Positions 1-7,910 of a stretch of DNA of 64,000 nucleotides are shown here, one piece after another; position 1 is the stretch's first letter, and every line of letters starts with the position of its first letter. The DNA lies in contig JBHOQN010000019.1 of NCBI GenBank assembly GCA_042408965.1, positions 1 to 64,000 of the forward strand, given 5' to 3'. A program made the position numbers and the translations under genes. The notes beneath the pieces were generated by a model. It saw only the letters and a list, made by a program, of their open reading frames with translations, was not told where the DNA came from and did not search any database. The DNA is from Thermogemmatispora sp042408965. GTDB taxonomy: Bacteria; Chloroflexota; Ktedonobacteria; Ktedonobacterales; Ktedonobacteraceae.

Positions 1-34
1 TCGGGTTGAGTTGTACGACGATCGTCCTATCCAT
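1..34 (-). CDS. tnpB: TnpB-like protein of an IS200/IS605-type element, N-terminus only
   Basis: Read leftwards from an ATG at 34 (or an in-frame ATG at 40), the open frame encodes MDRTIVVQLNP and then runs off the window. A short stretch of the type R-T-I/V-V-x-L-x-P is typical of the first residues of TnpB, the RNA-guided nuclease carried by IS200/IS605 transposons. A hairpin like those at the ends of such elements lies about 50 bases upstream, which supports the reading. Only 11 residues are visible, so whether the gene is intact cannot be judged. It could be a chance match; the assignment rests on the motif and the hairpin together. Confidence 0.45.
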   Translation of the reverse strand, partial: MDRTIVVQLNP

Positions 35-85
35 GCACATAGCATATCATACATGTCAGGCGATGGTCAAGCACAGAAAGGAGGG

Positions 86-128
86 GGCGCATTCCTCCCC
101 ACGCCTGAAGGCGGGGGTCTCCTGCGCC
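86..128. repeat. IS200/IS605-type terminal hairpin
   Basis: An imperfect palindrome: outer arms GGCGC (86-90) and GCGCC (124-128), then a symmetric internal loop, then an inner stem CCCC-A-CGCC (97-105) with GGCG-GGGG (110-117) and a small loop. CCCC(A)CGCC/GGCGGGGG hairpins next to AGGA-type flanks are known at the ends of TnpB-carrying elements, where they serve as transposase-bound ends or part of the omega RNA. Here it stands 5' of the TnpB-like start at base 34, so it is probably the left end of that element, or the right end of an adjacent copy. Confidence 0.5.
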
Positions 129-250
129 TATATGATGAAGCAGACTGCCAGCAGCAGAAACGACGACCGCCGGGAGTGAAGCAGCGTCTGTGAGAGAGGA
201 GCATACTTACTGGCACGTCTGAAGGCGAACCGCTGTGAGCAGAGAAAAGA

Positions 251-321
251 GCCGGTGGTCGGACTCGAACCGACGGCCTGCGCATTACGAGGGCGCTGCT
301 CTACCACTGAGCTACACCGGC
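251..321 (-). tRNA. tRNA-Thr (anticodon CGT)
   Basis: The minus strand folds as a complete 71-base tRNA: a 7-bp acceptor stem (GCCGGTG with CACCGGC), a D arm with GCTC/GAGC, an anticodon loop CTCGTAA giving anticodon CGT for the threonine codon ACG, and a T arm GTCGG/CCGAC with TTCGAGT. The last pair of the anticodon stem is a C-T mismatch. No CCA is encoded. A strong promoter lies about 100 bases upstream on the same strand. Confidence 0.93.
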
Positions 322-417
322 CTGCTGTCTGGGAGACCTGACCTGACTCGACCCGACTGGTCTGAGCATCTGAAACGGGGCGGTCAGAAGCGAGAGGCCA
401 ACCCACTGACGCTGATG

Positions 418-446
418 ATTATACTCTTCTTCCTTCACGGTGTCAA
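418..446 (-). promoter_or_regulatory. Promoter of tRNA-Thr
   Basis: On the minus strand TTGACA (441-446) and TATAAT (418-423) are separated by exactly 17 bases, a consensus sigma-70-type promoter. Transcription would start near 411 and run into the tRNA. Apart from this promoter, I see nothing else supportable in the gap 322-670. Confidence 0.75.
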
Positions 447-670
447 GCATCAGCCCGCTGTTCCTCGGCGGGCTGACCGGTTCTCCCCTGAAAGGTTCCT
501 CCGGGCCTACCCGTCGGGTCATCAGCATGCATCGCACTGAGAAGAAGAAATTCTTACACTGGAAGTACTACTGGAACTGCCCGTTGTACTCTGTGTCTGG
601 ACTCGTACGTCTCCCCCTGTAGAGGTGATTGTTGCTATCGTCGGCTATGTTGTAGGCAAGAGCTGCAGAT

Positions 671-1042
671 ATGCCAGACCAAAAAATCGTGCTTATTATA
701 GATGATGATCGTGATGTCAGCGAACTTCTGCAAAAGGTAATTCTGGAGCAGACAGAGTATAGAACGCTCTGGATTGCAGAAAGCGACCTGACATTATATG
801 CTGCACCTCATCTACGGCCGGCTCTGATCCTTCTGGATTACCGTCTGCCCATGATGCATGGTCTCGAGCTGTATGATCGCCTCCAGGAGATCGAGACCAT
901 GCGCGGCGTGCCGACGGTGCTGATCACAGCCTGGTACGATCTGCCACTGGAAGAGTTGCGGCGCCGTGGCATTCATCTCTTAAGAAAGCCGTTTGACCTG
1001 AATGAGCTGCTCGACCTCATGGCTCGTTTGCTGAGGGTGTAA
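671..1042 (+). CDS. Stand-alone response regulator receiver protein
   Basis: A single receiver (CheY-like) domain of 123 residues fills the protein. The acidic pocket is DDD at 11-13, the phospho-acceptor is D56 in LLDYRLP, the switch threonine is T86 and the conserved lysine is K106 in RKPFD. There is no output domain, so it probably passes phosphate or binds a partner as CheY or Spo0F do. Its 3' end overlaps by 26 bases the convergent HD-GYP gene, a class of output protein often controlled by receivers; that link is inference. No clear ribosome binding site is visible. Confidence 0.85.
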   Translation: MPDQKIVLIIDDDRDVSELLQKVILEQTEYRTLWIAESDLTLYAAPHLRPALILLDYRLPMMHGLELYDRLQEIETMRGVPTVLITAWYDLPLEELRRRGIHLLRKPFDLNELLDLMARLLRV

Positions 1043-1790
1043 AGGGGGCAGGACTGGTCAGCGTCAGATAAAAGATTTCCACGAGTGCAGGGTCGAACTG
1101 CGTTCCCGCGTGGCGGTAGAGTTCCTCGATGGCCTGCAGAGGCGAGCATGGCTGCTGGTAGGCTCGTCCGCTGGTCATCACCTCGAAGGCATCAATGATG
1201 GCAATGAAGCGTGCGCCCAGAGGAATGTCCGGACCGGCCAGGCCACAGGGGTAGCCCTGACCATCCCAGCGTTCGTGATGGTGATATACACTGTGGGTGA
1301 TCTCGCGGGGAGCGCCCAGGCGGCTGAGTAGCAGAGCGCCTTGCAGGCAGTGCTCTTTGATGCGTGCGAACTCGCCAGCGCTCAGGGGGCGTGCCTGATG
1401 CAGGAGTTCAGCGGGCAGATACAGCTTGCCGATGTCGTGGAAGAGGGCAGCCAGCTCGATGCTGGTCACCATCTCTGCGGGCAGCGCGAGGGGTGGCAGC
1501 AGAGGGGAGCTCAGGAAGTGCACGCGCAGCGAGTGGCGGTAGAGCTGATAGTCCTTCGCCCGTAAGGTGTGCAGCAGGCGCGTAAAGTCGTCGGCCATCC
1601 AGGAGATACCTGCGCGTGGGAAGTCATGCTCTGCCAGACGTGCTTCGGGCAACGGGACGGGCTGGCCTGTACCGAACGGAAGGGGGAGGGCAAACGTGCT
1701 CTGTCGTTGCAGCCAGCTTGTTGCCGCTGAGAGCAGCCATCGATCGCGCCTGACATCTGTATCGATATGTTGTGTTCTTCTTCTCTCCAT
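1017..1790 (-). CDS. HD-GYP domain phosphohydrolase
   Basis: The C-terminal half is an HD-GYP domain: an HD pair near residues 118-119 (HDIGK), then HHERWDGQGYP near 171-181, then the L-x-G-x-x-IPL-x-AR stretch and a late R-x-Y. HD-GYP proteins hydrolyse cyclic di-GMP or related cyclic dinucleotides with a two- or three-metal centre. The 115-residue N-terminus has no domain I recognise. The start at ATG 1790 is a choice: the frame stays open upstream, but that part overlaps the rdgB start and reads as non-coding. Convergent with the receiver gene. Confidence 0.8.
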   Translation of the reverse strand: MERRRTQHIDTDVRRDRWLLSAATSWLQRQSTFALPLPFGTGQPVPLPEARLAEHDFPRAGISWMADDFTRLLHTLRAKDYQLYRHSLRVHFLSSPLLPPLALPAEMVTSIELAALFHDIGKLYLPAELLHQARPLSAGEFARIKEHCLQGALLLSRLGAPREITHSVYHHHERWDGQGYPCGLAGPDIPLGARFIAIIDAFEVMTSGRAYQQPCSPLQAIEELYRHAGTQFDPALVEIFYLTLTSPAPFTPSANEP

Positions 1791-1902
1791 TCTGCTCTCG
1801 CAATGCACTGTGAGGATGCAAGCGTTGTCTCTTAAATATACGCCTGATGGTGAAGAAAAGTTGTGCCTTGTGCTGCCAGGGCTGTTCTGGTCCTCGCTGC
1901 TC

Positions 1903-1931
1903 TCGACAAGGTCGCGCCGATATGGTAATAT
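1903..1931 (+). promoter_or_regulatory. Candidate promoter of rdgB-dinG
   Basis: TCGACA (1903-1908) and TAATAT (1926-1931) with a 17-base spacer, about 100 bases before rdgB. One mismatch in each hexamer at the less conserved positions. Confidence 0.4.
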
Positions 1932-2031
1932 GGGGCCAAATTTATTCCTGCTCGGCCTGGAACGTGGTGTGGTACGAACTGGCTCTGCGGCGAGACTCAG
2001 GGATAGCACTGTGGACTGAAGGTGCTCAACA

Positions 2032-2649
2032 ATGCGTGACCTGCTGCTGGCTACGACGAACCGGCATAAGCTCGAAGAATATCGCATGATTCTTGCAGAC
2101 GTCCCTTTTCGCCTGGTATCGCTGCAGGATATTGGCCTGAATCTCGACGTGGAGGAGACAGGGGCGACCTTCGAGGAGAACGCCGTACTGAAGGCGCTGA
2201 CGTATGCGCGAGCCTCGGGGCTGCTCTCGCTCGCTGATGATTCTGGCCTGGAGATTGATGCGCTGGGAGGCGAGCCAGGGGTCTATTCTGCGCGCTTTGC
2301 GGGCCGGGATACGCCTTATGAGGAGCGCTTTCGGATCATTTATGAACGGCTGAGGGGTGTGCCTGAAGAGCAGTGGACGGCCCGTTTTCGCTGCTGGATT
2401 ACGCTGGCCGAACCGGCGGGGTTCCATCGCTCCGTCGAGGGCGTCGTCGAGGGCGTCATCGCTCCAGCCCCGCGCGGCAGCAATGGGTTTGGCTACGATC
2501 CGATCTTCCTGGTCCCCGATCTTGGTAAAACGACCGCCGAGCTGGCGCCGGCGCAGAAACACCGCATCAGTCATCGTGGTAGGGCGGCTCAACAGGCGCG
2601 TATGCTGCTGAAAAGCTGGCCTCACTTCGCTTCTCCTGAATCGCTCTGA
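2032..2649 (+). CDS. rdgB: XTP/dITP diphosphatase (RdgB/HAM1 family)
   Basis: Hydrolyses non-canonical purine triphosphates (XTP, dITP, ITP) to monophosphates and keeps them out of DNA and RNA. All family motifs are present in order: ATTNRHK at the N-terminus, FEENA for metal binding, ADDSGLEIDAL containing the catalytic aspartates, then GxYSARFAG, and GSNGFGYDPIF. At 205 residues it has the usual family length. The dinG-like gene follows 39 bases later on the same strand and is probably co-transcribed, so the pair groups two nucleic-acid quality-control enzymes. Confidence 0.93.
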   Translation: MRDLLLATTNRHKLEEYRMILADVPFRLVSLQDIGLNLDVEETGATFEENAVLKALTYARASGLLSLADDSGLEIDALGGEPGVYSARFAGRDTPYEERFRIIYERLRGVPEEQWTARFRCWITLAEPAGFHRSVEGVVEGVIAPAPRGSNGFGYDPIFLVPDLGKTTAELAPAQKHRISHRGRAAQQARMLLKSWPHFASPESL

Positions 2650-2688
2650 TTGAGAGGAGAGGCGAATTTCGCAGACGAAGGATTTCTT

Positions 2689-5600
2689 ATGGGGAAGAAG
2701 CCGCCTATCCGCGTTGCTCTTGACCTGGAAACAACCGGCCTGCATGTAGAGCAGGATTCCATCCTTGAGGTAGCCGCCATCAAATTTCAGGGTTCGACCA
2801 TCCTCGACACCATTGAGACACTCGTTGCCCCGGGCCGTTCTGTTCCCTATCGCGTGCAGCGCCTTACCGGTATCACGCCGCGCCAGCTCATCGGAGTGCC
2901 CTCGTTTGAGAGCATTGCCAGGCAGCTCCAGCAATTCGTCGGCGGCTTCCCCATCGTTGGTCACAGCATCCCCTTCGATGTCAGCTTCCTGCGCCGGCGT
3001 GGGCTGGCCTACAGCAACCAGCTCATCGACACCTTTGAGCTGGCGGCTGTCCTGCTACCTTCACTCTCCAGCTACAGTCTGGGACATGTGGCGCGCTTTC
3101 TCGGAGTGCCGCTCTCACCGGAGCGCCATCGAGCGATGGCCGATACCCGTCTGGCCATGCACGTCTTCCTCGCTCTCTACGAGCGGCTGCAGGCCATCGA
3201 TCTGGCGGCGCTGGAGGAGCTGGCGAATCTGGATGCGCCCCATGACTGGCCGCTGCTCACCTTTTTTCGCCAGGAGCTGCGCGAGCGCCAGCGAGAGAAC
3301 GGTCTACAGCGCGGCTCGATGTGGGGAAACCTGGGAGACCACTTTGCAGCTCAGCTGGGGATGGACCCGCGTGTGCTCTCTTTTGCAGTGACCCGAGCCG
3401 GGGCGCCCCAGGCCGAGGTGGGGCTGCCAGCGTCGCAGGATCAGAATCAGCCTCTGGCCGATCCTGCCGCGCGTATTCAGGCCCTCGCTGAGGCCAACAG
3501 GGTGCATAGTGAGCGCCAGGCAGCCGCAGGCTATCCCTCGGCGCGCATGGCCATTCGTGAGGCCCTCGAACAGCGTCATCCTCTGATGATCGAGGCAACG
3601 CTGGGGAGCAACGATTATCTCCCTGTGCTGCAGGCTGTGCTGGAGTGGCTCACAGAGGCCAGCTCCACTACAGAGCAGACGACGGTGAGTTCCCGTCTGC
3701 TCATTGCCTGCTCATCAGCACAGGCGGCTCGTCGGCTTGTCGAGACCCTGTTACCTCAACTGCAGCAGCGCGCTGCCAGCCACTTACCCGTTGCCTACCT
3801 CGCCGAACGCGATGGCTATCTCTGCCTCCATCGCTGGTTCGGCACGGCGCAGTATCGCACTGGCGGCGTCCTGAGCGCCGAGGAGGCCCGCGGCCTCGCC
3901 AAGCTGGCGTTGTGGGCACAGCAGACCCTCACAGGCGAGCGTGGCGAGGTGACCCTGCTCTCTCAGGAGATGGCTGCCTGGGAGCGCATCTGTTCAGGAG
4001 GAGAGCGCCTGCCTGCTGTGGATCGACGTGTTGGCACGATCTACGATCGCTGCGCCTATCGCCGGAGGGGCTACTGCTTCTATCAGCGTGCTGAGGAGCG
4101 CGTACGCAGTGCTGCCATCGTCGTGACCACCCATGCCGCTCTGCTCGACGATCTCTGCTCGTCGCATTCCCTGTTGAGTGAGATCCCCTATCGTCTGATC
4201 CTGGATGCTGATCTGCTAGAAGATGAGTGCGCTCGCTGGAGCAGCGCCGAACTCAGCCATCCTCGTCTGCTCTCCCTGCTGCAGACGCTGGGCAGCGAGT
4301 TACAAAATGGGCGCTATCAGGGCTTGCTGGCGTTGGCGGCCCCTGCTCTGCGCGAAGACGGACCGGGCGGACTGGCCTCAGCCCCGACCGTGGCGCGTGC
4401 GGAGCTGGATCAGCGTCTGCTCTCCTGGTTTCAAGCGCTCCGCCAGGCACGCACGGCCGTCGATCAGCTCTTCTCCTCCCTGGCCCATCTGCTGGATGAG
4501 GTGCTCCACTCTGGCGGCAACAGTGGCAAAAATGAGCGCCATGAGCGCGGTAAGGCCGATCTGAATGCACGCAGCCAGAGCACACGTGGCTCCGAACGCG
4601 CTGATCAGGCGCTGCGTCTGCACCCCTCGCTGCGTAGTCTTGAGGCCTGGGCCGATGCTGAGCGCGCCTGGCAACAGCTTTCACAGCGCCTGCAGACTGT
4701 GATTGATCTGGCGCGCGAGGCCGAGCGTCAGTTGCTCATGGAACAACGTGGTCGTCAACGTGCCGAGAGGGGGGGCGGTCTCGCTGACTCCCTGGCTGCA
4801 GAGTTTGCCATCAGCGCACACCATCTGCAGCATCTCAAACGCCAGGGCGATCAAGCCTTTGCCCTGGAAGACGAGGGAGAGATGGTCTACTGGTTGCGCG
4901 TTCCTCCCGCTTCCAGTCAGAGTCCTGCTCGTTCCCACGAGAGCGCTGTCGCGGCCGCTGATCACCTGCTAGAGCATGCGCCCGTGCTCTGTGGACAACT
5001 GGCGCAGATTCCGCCCACACTGAAACGTCTGCTGCTGGGAAAAGAGACCACCACGCTCTTCGCCGGCACGGCGCTGGCGGTTGCGGGAAACTTCGCCTTT
5101 TACCGCAGCCGTCTGGCGCTGGAGCCAGAGGCCTGCCCGGCGCTCTCCATCGAGACCGATCACCGCGCTCAGACCCTGCTCTACATTCCCAATGATGTTC
5201 CCGAGCCCAATATGCCCCAGTATCAGCGCCGCCTCGATGAGGCCATTCTCCGCCTGGCCGAGTCTCTGGAGGGTCAGATGCTGGTCCTCTTTACATCACA
5301 CGCCGCCCTGCGCAGCTCCTACTCGTTTGTCAAGGCAGCCCTGGAGGCCAGGGATATCCTGCTGCTGGGACATGGCATGGACGGATCACCACGCCAGCTC
5401 TGGCAGATCTTCTGCGAGCAGCGGCGCGTCATGCTCTTTGGCACCGGCAGTTTCTGGGATGGCCTCGAGGAGATGAGCACCGTACCTGCCTGTGTCTTTA
5501 TCACCCGCCTGCCCCTGCCAGCGCTCAATGATCCGCCGCTGGCGGCGCGCGCCGAGCAGTATTCCGATCAGCTGCATCAGATGACCGTGCCCCTGGCAGC

Positions 5601-5850
5601 AGTGCGGTTGCGGCGCGCACTGAATCGTCTGACCTGGGGTGCTGAGCGCCGCAACAGCGTTGTGCTCTTTGATCGACGTGTCATTTCCCGGGAATATGGC
5701 TCGCTCATTCTGCATTCACTGCCGCCCTGTTCCCAGCGCCAGGGAGGAGTCTCGCACATGCCAGAGGTGATCCTCGACTGGCTGACCTCCGAGGGTCCCT
5801 GGGAGGGAGCCGCTGATCAGGCCGGGGGGTGCGGCCAGGAGCGTGCTTGA
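2689..5850 (+). CDS. dinG: DnaQ-DinG fusion: intact 3'-5' exonuclease domain with eroded helicase motifs
   Basis: About 1053 residues. Residues 1-175 are a DEDDh exonuclease: DLETTGL (D12, E14), GHSIPFDVSFL and HRAMADT supply the three Exo motifs. The rest aligns with XPD/DinG helicases, with the C-terminal LFGTGSFWDGLE and ITRLPLP-x-x-NDPP stretches still clear. The expected Walker A is replaced by EATLGSND near 300, the DEAH box by LDADLLED near 503, and the arginine motif VI by RALNRLTWG near 975; only two closely spaced cysteines remain where four bind the Fe-S cluster. So it is probably a nuclease with a non-hydrolysing helicase fold. The ATG at 2689 with GAAGGA upstream is preferred over a TTG at 2650. 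Confidence 0.85.
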   Translation: MGKKPPIRVALDLETTGLHVEQDSILEVAAIKFQGSTILDTIETLVAPGRSVPYRVQRLTGITPRQLIGVPSFESIARQLQQFVGGFPIVGHSIPFDVSFLRRRGLAYSNQLIDTFELAAVLLPSLSSYSLGHVARFLGVPLSPERHRAMADTRLAMHVFLALYERLQAIDLAALEELANLDAPHDWPLLTFFRQELRERQRENGLQRGSMWGNLGDHFAAQLGMDPRVLSFAVTRAGAPQAEVGLPASQDQNQPLADPAARIQALAEANRVHSERQAAAGYPSARMAIREALEQRHPLMIEATLGSNDYLPVLQAVLEWLTEASSTTEQTTVSSRLLIACSSAQAARRLVETLLPQLQQRAASHLPVAYLAERDGYLCLHRWFGTAQYRTGGVLSAEEARGLAKLALWAQQTLTGERGEVTLLSQEMAAWERICSGGERLPAVDRRVGTIYDRCAYRRRGYCFYQRAEERVRSAAIVVTTHAALLDDLCSSHSLLSEIPYRLILDADLLEDECARWSSAELSHPRLLSLLQTLGSELQNGRYQGLLALAAPALREDGPGGLASAPTVARAELDQRLLSWFQALRQARTAVDQLFSSLAHLLDEVLHSGGNSGKNERHERGKADLNARSQSTRGSERADQALRLHPSLRSLEAWADAERAWQQLSQRLQTVIDLAREAERQLLMEQRGRQRAERGGGLADSLAAEFAISAHHLQHLKRQGDQAFALEDEGEMVYWLRVPPASSQSPARSHESAVAAADHLLEHAPVLCGQLAQIPPTLKRLLLGKETTTLFAGTALAVAGNFAFYRSRLALEPEACPALSIETDHRAQTLLYIPNDVPEPNMPQYQRRLDEAILRLAESLEGQMLVLFTSHAALRSSYSFVKAALEARDILLLGHGMDGSPRQLWQIFCEQRRVMLFGTGSFWDGLEEMSTVPACVFITRLPLPALNDPPLAARAEQYSDQLHQMTVPLAAVRLRRALNRLTWGAERRNSVVLFDRRVISREYGSLILHSLPPCSQRQGGVSHMPEVILDWLTSEGPWEGAADQAGGCGQERA

Positions 5851-5908
5851 CCGCGCCAGAGCACTGTGCTATCGTACGGAGTGCGAATCACCTGATGAAA
5901 GTAGAGTT

Positions 5909-7051
5909 ATGGCTGTCGAGCACTCACCGTTGTTGCTACCTCACGGGTCCCTGCCCCTACCGGCTTTTCTACCCGATGCCACACAGGGCGTCGTGCGCGC
6001 GATCGATAGCCTCGATCTCGAACAATGCGAGGTCCAGGCGCTGGTGATGAATACCTTCCACCTCATGCAGCGTCCCGGGTCCTCGGCGATTACGGCGCTG
6101 GGCGGGCTGCATGCCCTGAGCGGCTGGCGACGCCCCATTGTGACTGATTCTGGGGGCTTTCAGGCCTATTCGCTCATTCGCCAGAACGCCCGCTATGGAC
6201 ATATCACGGAGAAGGGCATCGTGTTTCAGCCAGAGAGCGCGGCTCGGCGCTTTCTACTGACCCCTGAGAAGAGTGTGCAACTGCAGCTCAGCAGCTACGG
6301 CAGTGATGTGGTGGTCTGTCTGGACGATTGTACCCACGTCGATGATCCACCGCAGACACAGCGTGAGTCAGTCGAGCGAACGATTGCCTGGGCCCGCCGC
6401 TCGAAAGCCGAGTTCGTGCGTCTGGTAGAGCAGAAGCGGCTGGCGCCGGCCCGGCGTCCTCTGCTCTTTGCGGTGGTGCAGGGCGGTGGAGACCACGACC
6501 TGCGTCGACGGTGCGCGGAGGAGTTGCTGGCGATCGGGTTCGATGGGTTCGGCTTCGGCGGCTGGCCTCTCGATAGCGAAGGGCGTCTCTTGAGCGACAT
6601 CGTCGCCTTGACCCGCGAGCTGATTCCGGCACACCTGCCATTGCATGGGCTGGGAATCGGCCATCCTGAGAATGTGGTCGCCTGCGCACGCCTGGGCTAT
6701 ACCCTCTTTGACAGCGCCATGCCAACGCGCGATGCCCGCCACGCTCGCCTCTATTGCTTCACCGAGGACCCGGAGACCAGCAGCCTCACAGGTGAGTGGT
6801 TCTCCTATCTCTATGTCAACGATGAGCGGCTGCGTCGCCAGAACGGGCCGGTCTCGTCGTTCTGCGATGCCCTCTGCTGTTCACGCTATACGGCGGCCTA
6901 CCTGCACCATCTTTTCAAGATCAACGATGCCCTGTTTCTACGATTGGCGACCATCCATAATCTGCGTTTCATGACCCGTCTGATGAAACGCCTGGGGGCA
7001 CTCTGCTATGGCGAGCGAGGAGAGGAGCGAGCAACTCCGACGCCTGGTTGA
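5909..7051 (+). CDS. Divergent tRNA-guanine transglycosylase family protein
   Basis: The TGT barrel is recognisable along 380 residues. The catalytic residues are kept: D80 in TDSGGFQ, the CLDDC aspartate that reads the base, and nucleophile D268 in FDSAMPTRDARH. The C-terminal zinc site reads C319-D-A-L-C-C before YTAAYLHHLFK, so the second cysteine of the usual CxCxxC is alanine (321) and an extra cysteine sits at 323. The usual GGLAVGE is GGWPLDSEG. TGT swaps guanine for preQ1 or a relative at tRNA position 34, but the target here may differ. ATG 5909 fits the family start better than GTG 5843. The 3' end overlaps the next gene by 44 bases. Confidence 0.8.
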   Translation: MAVEHSPLLLPHGSLPLPAFLPDATQGVVRAIDSLDLEQCEVQALVMNTFHLMQRPGSSAITALGGLHALSGWRRPIVTDSGGFQAYSLIRQNARYGHITEKGIVFQPESAARRFLLTPEKSVQLQLSSYGSDVVVCLDDCTHVDDPPQTQRESVERTIAWARRSKAEFVRLVEQKRLAPARRPLLFAVVQGGGDHDLRRRCAEELLAIGFDGFGFGGWPLDSEGRLLSDIVALTRELIPAHLPLHGLGIGHPENVVACARLGYTLFDSAMPTRDARHARLYCFTEDPETSSLTGEWFSYLYVNDERLRRQNGPVSSFCDALCCSRYTAAYLHHLFKINDALFLRLATIHNLRFMTRLMKRLGALCYGERGEERATPTPG

Positions 7052-7829
7052 GATGGTGCGCGCGAGCCGAACCTACCGCGCCATCAGCCCGGAGGTGATT
7101 GCCCATATCGGCACGCGCGCGCTCAGGCATGCCACGACCTTCAAGGCCGCTCTCAAGGCTACGAAGACGACGCTCCATCAGGTGGCAGCGGTCTACCTGC
7201 CAGGTGAGATGCCTTACGCGCAGTGGCTGGAGGAGCTGCGTCAGGCGCTTCACGAGCCTGATCTGGAGGCCATACGCCATGTCTGTCTGCGCGCTATGAG
7301 CGCCCACATTTCCACACGCGAGCGACTCCCCCTGCTCCCGCAGTTCTACGATCGCCTGCTGGCCGATCTTCCGCCGATCGGCAGTGTGCTGGATCTTGCC
7401 TGTGGTCTGCATCCGCTGGCCCTTCCCTGGATGCCCTGTTTTGCCGGGCGGCCTCGCTACTATGCCTATGATCTCTATGAAGATATGGTTGACTTTCTGA
7501 ACAGTGTGCTGGGACTGTTGCAGATCACTGGCAGGGCCAGCGTCTGTGATATAGTACAGGAGCCACCCTGTGAAGAGGTTGATCTCGCCTTCGTTCTGAA
7601 AGCTCTGCCCTGTCTGGAGCAGGTGGAGAAGGGAGCCAGCCTGCGGCTGCTGGAGGCGCTACGTGCGCGCTATATCCTGGTCTCGTTTCCTGCCCACAGC
7701 CTGGGCGGTGGGAGACGAGGCATGGCCAGCGCCTACGAAGCCAGATTCCACGCACTGCTGACTGACCAGAGATGGCATGTGGAGCGCTTTGAATTTCCCG
7801 GCGAGCTGGTCTTTCGTCTGCAGAAATGA
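7008..7829 (+). CDS. ArmA/Rmt/FmrO-family 16S rRNA (guanine-1405-N7)-methyltransferase
   Basis: The 273 residues follow the aminoglycoside-resistance methyltransferase family from end to end. There is an N-terminal helical rRNA-binding domain with KATKTTLHQV, then HISTRERLPLLPQFY, the SAM-binding SVLDLACGLHPLALPW (126-141), LAFVLKALPCLEQ, the SFPAHSLGGGRRGM stretch and a final GELVF-x-x-QK. Known members methylate N7 of G1405 in helix 44 and block 4,6-disubstituted deoxystreptamine drugs. One substitution is visible: the usual N in GxNPL is H. The gene overlaps the transglycosylase gene by 44 bases, which implies translational coupling. No aminoglycoside biosynthesis genes are nearby. Confidence 0.88.
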   Translation: MASEERSEQLRRLVEMVRASRTYRAISPEVIAHIGTRALRHATTFKAALKATKTTLHQVAAVYLPGEMPYAQWLEELRQALHEPDLEAIRHVCLRAMSAHISTRERLPLLPQFYDRLLADLPPIGSVLDLACGLHPLALPWMPCFAGRPRYYAYDLYEDMVDFLNSVLGLLQITGRASVCDIVQEPPCEEVDLAFVLKALPCLEQVEKGASLRLLEALRARYILVSFPAHSLGGGRRGMASAYEARFHALLTDQRWHVERFEFPGELVFRLQK

Positions 7830-7910
7830 GGGCTGGCCTGAGCTGCTGTGCTGGCAGGGCGAATGGCGCGATCTCGCGACTTGCAAACGTATGAGGAGTC
7901 AGGTTCTGTT

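Noticed and set aside
1791..2087. N-terminal extension of the HD-GYP gene
   Set aside because: It would run across the rdgB promoter and start codon and shows no domain; the ATG at 1790 is more plausible.
5909..7051. DpdA-type DNA 7-deazaguanine transglycosylase
   Set aside because: The protein aligns along the full tRNA-type TGT, including the C-terminal zinc region, and no dpd or queuosine-pathway partner genes are adjacent.
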